From: Deltaproteobacteria bacterium | GTDB taxonomy: Bacteria; Myxococcota; Myxococcia; Myxococcales; Myxococcaceae | Length of the DNA: 7,147 nucleotides | Direction of reading: 5' to 3' | Assembly: GCA_016875515.1 (NCBI GenBank) | Contig: VGRA01000130.1 | Coordinates: 1 to 7,147, forward strand | Shown: one piece after another, positions 6,158 through 7,147 of the stretch | Layout: every line of letters begins with the position of its first letter | Numbering within the stretch: position 1 is the stretch's first letter | The notes under the pieces: generated by a model | Database searches by the model: none | Told to the model about the DNA's origin: nothing | Seen by the model: only the letters and a program-made list of their open reading frames with translations | Made by a program: the position numbers and the translations under genes

Positions 6158-6383
6158 GGGCACCATCGCCGAGCGCCACGTCGCGCTCCGCCACGCGACC
6201 GGCTACCTCTTCCGTCGCCAGGCCGACTTGCTTCGTGACTGCGCCCGCTTCGCCGAGGCCCATGGCGAGGACGTCGTGCGCGCGGCGACGGCCCTGGCCT
6301 GGGCGGGCAACGTCCCGTCGATGAGCACTCGCCATGTTCGACTGGGTGTCATCCGCCGCTTCGCATCGCTGATGCGCGCCGAA
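6156..6383 (+). pseudogene. Fragment: N-terminal core-binding domain of a tyrosine recombinase/integrase
   Basis: The plus-strand frame reads IAERHVALRHATGYLF, RRQADLLRDCARFAEAHGED, VVRAATALAWAGNVPS and STRHVRLGVIRRFASLMRAE. This is the pattern of the SAM-like N-terminal DNA-binding domain of phage-integrase-type recombinases, including those found in three-recombinase (RIT-like) elements: RHxxLRxxxGYxF, LLRxxxRFA, ALxWA, RHxRLxxxRRFA. The catalytic domain with its Arg-His-Arg-Tyr residues is entirely missing, so the fragment cannot recombine DNA. An ATG in the same frame lies at 6132, but it falls within the XRE remnant, so it is probably not the original start. At about 6374-6383 the sequence passes into a DUF2934 gene fragment in another frame. 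Confidence 0.72.
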
Positions 6384-6567
6384 GGCAGCGCCTGCGAGGA
6401 AGACCGTCTCCCGCGGCGAGCTGGACAAGCTCATCCGCGAGGAGGCGTACCGGCTCGCCACGGCCCGCAACTTCCGCAACGGCAGCCCGGTGGCGGACTG
6501 GCTGGCTGCGGAGAAGCAGGTGCTCGGCAAGCTGTCCGCGGACGGCGTTGCCGTTGCGGGCGCCTGA
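6373..6567 (+). pseudogene. Fragment: 3' part of a second DUF2934 gene
   Basis: Read in the frame of codon 6400, this encodes APKAAPARKTVSRGELDKLI followed by the full DUF2934 domain and a stop at 6565-6567. It parallels residues 71-133 of the intact gene at 2778-3179. An in-frame TGA at 6370-6372 lies immediately upstream, there is no ATG, and the whole Lys/Ala-rich N-terminus is lost. Across the domain I count mostly synonymous differences from the intact copy (for example GGG/GGC, GAA/GAG, CGA/CGC, CTG/CTC) and one clear amino-acid change (Thr to Lys). The gene was therefore under selection until recently. The extreme C-terminus differs (ADGVAVAGA against SEGVTAAHG). Expression could occur only if fused by frameshifting or from a non-standard start. 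Confidence 0.85.
6457..6506 (+). repeat. Direct repeat, copy 2 (50 bp identical to 3069-3118)
   Basis: This is the second copy of the 50-base identical core of the DUF2934 domain, in the same orientation and 3388 bases from copy 1. Confidence 0.93.
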
Positions 6568-6573
6568 GGGGGG

Positions 6574-6620
6574 CCCCGGCGCTGGGGCATGACGTGCGGG
6601 CCGTACCGCCTGCGCCGGGG
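6574..6620. terminator. Inverted repeat between convergent DUF2934 fragment and XRE gene, possible bidirectional terminator
   Basis: CCCCGGCGC at 6574-6582 is exactly complementary to GCGCCGGGG at 6612-6620. Inside the 29-base spacer a smaller GCGG...CCGC pairing (6596-6599 with 6606-6609) could stack as a second stem. It sits in the 60-base gap between two convergent reading frames, the usual place for a shared terminator. No T-runs are present on either side. Confidence 0.35.
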
Positions 6621-6627
6621 GAGGTGC

Positions 6628-7029
6628 TCAGCCCGGCACGACGCGGCGCCCAGGGCGGGCCCTTGTCCCGCGAGCGTCGGGGAACATGATCTCAAGGCCG
6701 TGGGCGATCCGGTTGGCCTGCTCGGGCCCCAGCGCTGACAGGACCCTTGCGGCCCGCTGCGCAGCTTGGGAGCGGAACTCCGGGTTGTGGGGGGCCGCGC
6801 TGTAGTCGAAGAACTCGGGCAGGGTGACGCCGAGCGCCTCGCAGATGCGGCCGAGCGAGGTGAGGGTCACCTCCGTGAGAGCCCGCTCCGTACGGGAGAG
6901 CACCTGGGGCGAGAGCCCAGCCCGCTGGGCGAGCCCACGCAGGGACAGACCCTTCGCCTCACGCAGTGCACGCACGCGATTACCGACAACGGCGGCGACG
7001 GATTCAGGAGTGGAACCCACGCCGTGCAA
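6628..7029 (-). CDS. XRE-family helix-turn-helix transcriptional regulator (133 aa)
   Basis: This is a DNA-binding repressor-type protein of the Cro/CI (XRE) family. Residues 13-70 form the five-helix domain: VVGNRVRALREAKGLSLR, then GLAQRAGLSPQVLSRTERA as the helix-turn-helix with the recognition helix at about 41-49, then LTSLGRICEALGVTLPEFF. Residues 75-133 form a short tail with helical QAAQRAARVLSALGPEQANR and a basic end. The proposed start is TTG at 7029. An AGGAG lies upstream (plus-strand 7044-7048) but 14 bases away, longer than usual, and no ATG exists before the upstream in-frame TAG; GTG at 7020 is the alternative. The tail shows no sensor or protease domain. A paralogous C-terminus is found as a remnant at 6074-6157. 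The targets are unknown; autoregulation is common in the family. Confidence 0.88.
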   Translation of the reverse strand: MHGVGSTPESVAAVVGNRVRALREAKGLSLRGLAQRAGLSPQVLSRTERALTEVTLTSLGRICEALGVTLPEFFDYSAAPHNPEFRSQAAQRAARVLSALGPEQANRIAHGLEIMFPDARGTRARPGRRVVPG

Positions 7030-7147
7030 GGTAGGGCGCGCTTCTCCTGTGGGGGCAGATGCATATGGTCCACGAATTGTGATGACGAAAAGGAACGCTC
7101 CCGACTAAGTCCAAGTGCCGTCAGGCCGCGGTGTCCAACCGGGCGGC
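7030..7147 (-). promoter_or_regulatory. Upstream region of the XRE gene with an AT-richer patch
   Basis: No gene is seen here. The stretch at about 7059-7093 is clearly AT-richer than its surroundings and contains overlapping palindromes ATGCAT and CATATG (7060-7067) and an imperfect CAC-GAATT-GTG (7071-7081). This is a plausible promoter/operator region for the minus-strand regulator. No convincing -35/-10 pair with correct spacing could be picked out. Confidence 0.3.

Noticed and set aside
6370..6402. Programmed +1 frameshift joining the recombinase fragment to the DUF2934 frame
   Set aside because: No slippery codon pair, stimulating hairpin or internal Shine-Dalgarno was evident, and a truncated recombinase lacking its catalytic domain gives no reason for such a fusion. 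A recombination junction explains it better.
6132..6689. Single 185-residue protein from 6132 to 6689
   Set aside because: Its start lies in the XRE remnant, its middle is a recombinase fragment, and its end is DUF2934 and antisense XRE sequence in the wrong frame. It is a chimera, not one gene.

Overview
The window is very GC-rich DNA with strong third-position GC bias. It looks like a chromosomal segment from a myxobacterium (Myxococcus/Corallococcus-type deltaproteobacterium). That assignment is inference from base composition, the gene families and the low-complexity Ala/Pro/Gln-rich proteins; no marker gene is present. No rRNA, tRNA, CRISPR array or complete mobile element was seen.

Layout. 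(1) Positions 1-2693 hold a tight plus-strand operon: the 3' part of an ABC transporter ATPase, an ABC-2-type permease whose ATG overlaps the ATPase stop (ATGA), and, 3 bases further on, a membrane-anchored periplasmic protein of unknown function. (2) Positions 2778-3179 encode a small protein with a Lys/Ala/Pro-rich histone-tail-like N-terminus and a C-terminal DUF2934-type domain. (3) Positions 3329-5575 encode a 748-residue protein I cannot assign. It has a Ser/Ala/Thr-rich N-terminus without a signal peptide, an Asn-Ala-Gly repeat array, two tandem modules of about 113 residues carrying LWG and EF-hand-like DG motifs, and an Ala-Gln-Gln repeat tail. A VOC (glyoxalase-fold, PhnB-like) protein follows 27 bases later. 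(4) Positions 6074-6567 are a patchwork of three gene fragments: the 3' end of a second XRE-type regulator (minus strand), the N-terminal part of a tyrosine recombinase (plus strand), and the 3' end of a second DUF2934 gene (plus strand) joined out of frame to the recombinase. (5) Positions 6628-7029 (minus strand) encode an intact XRE-family regulator that converges on the patchwork.

How the parts relate. The ABC genes form one export or membrane-remodelling unit with an accessory protein of unknown role. Two families in the patchwork, DUF2934 and XRE, also occur intact in this window, so the patchwork probably formed by duplication and recombination, with a recombinase remnant as the visible trace of an integration event. 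The most novel item is the 748-residue repeat protein. The most informative structural item is the three-fragment scar. I found no complete, recognisable new defence or mobile system.
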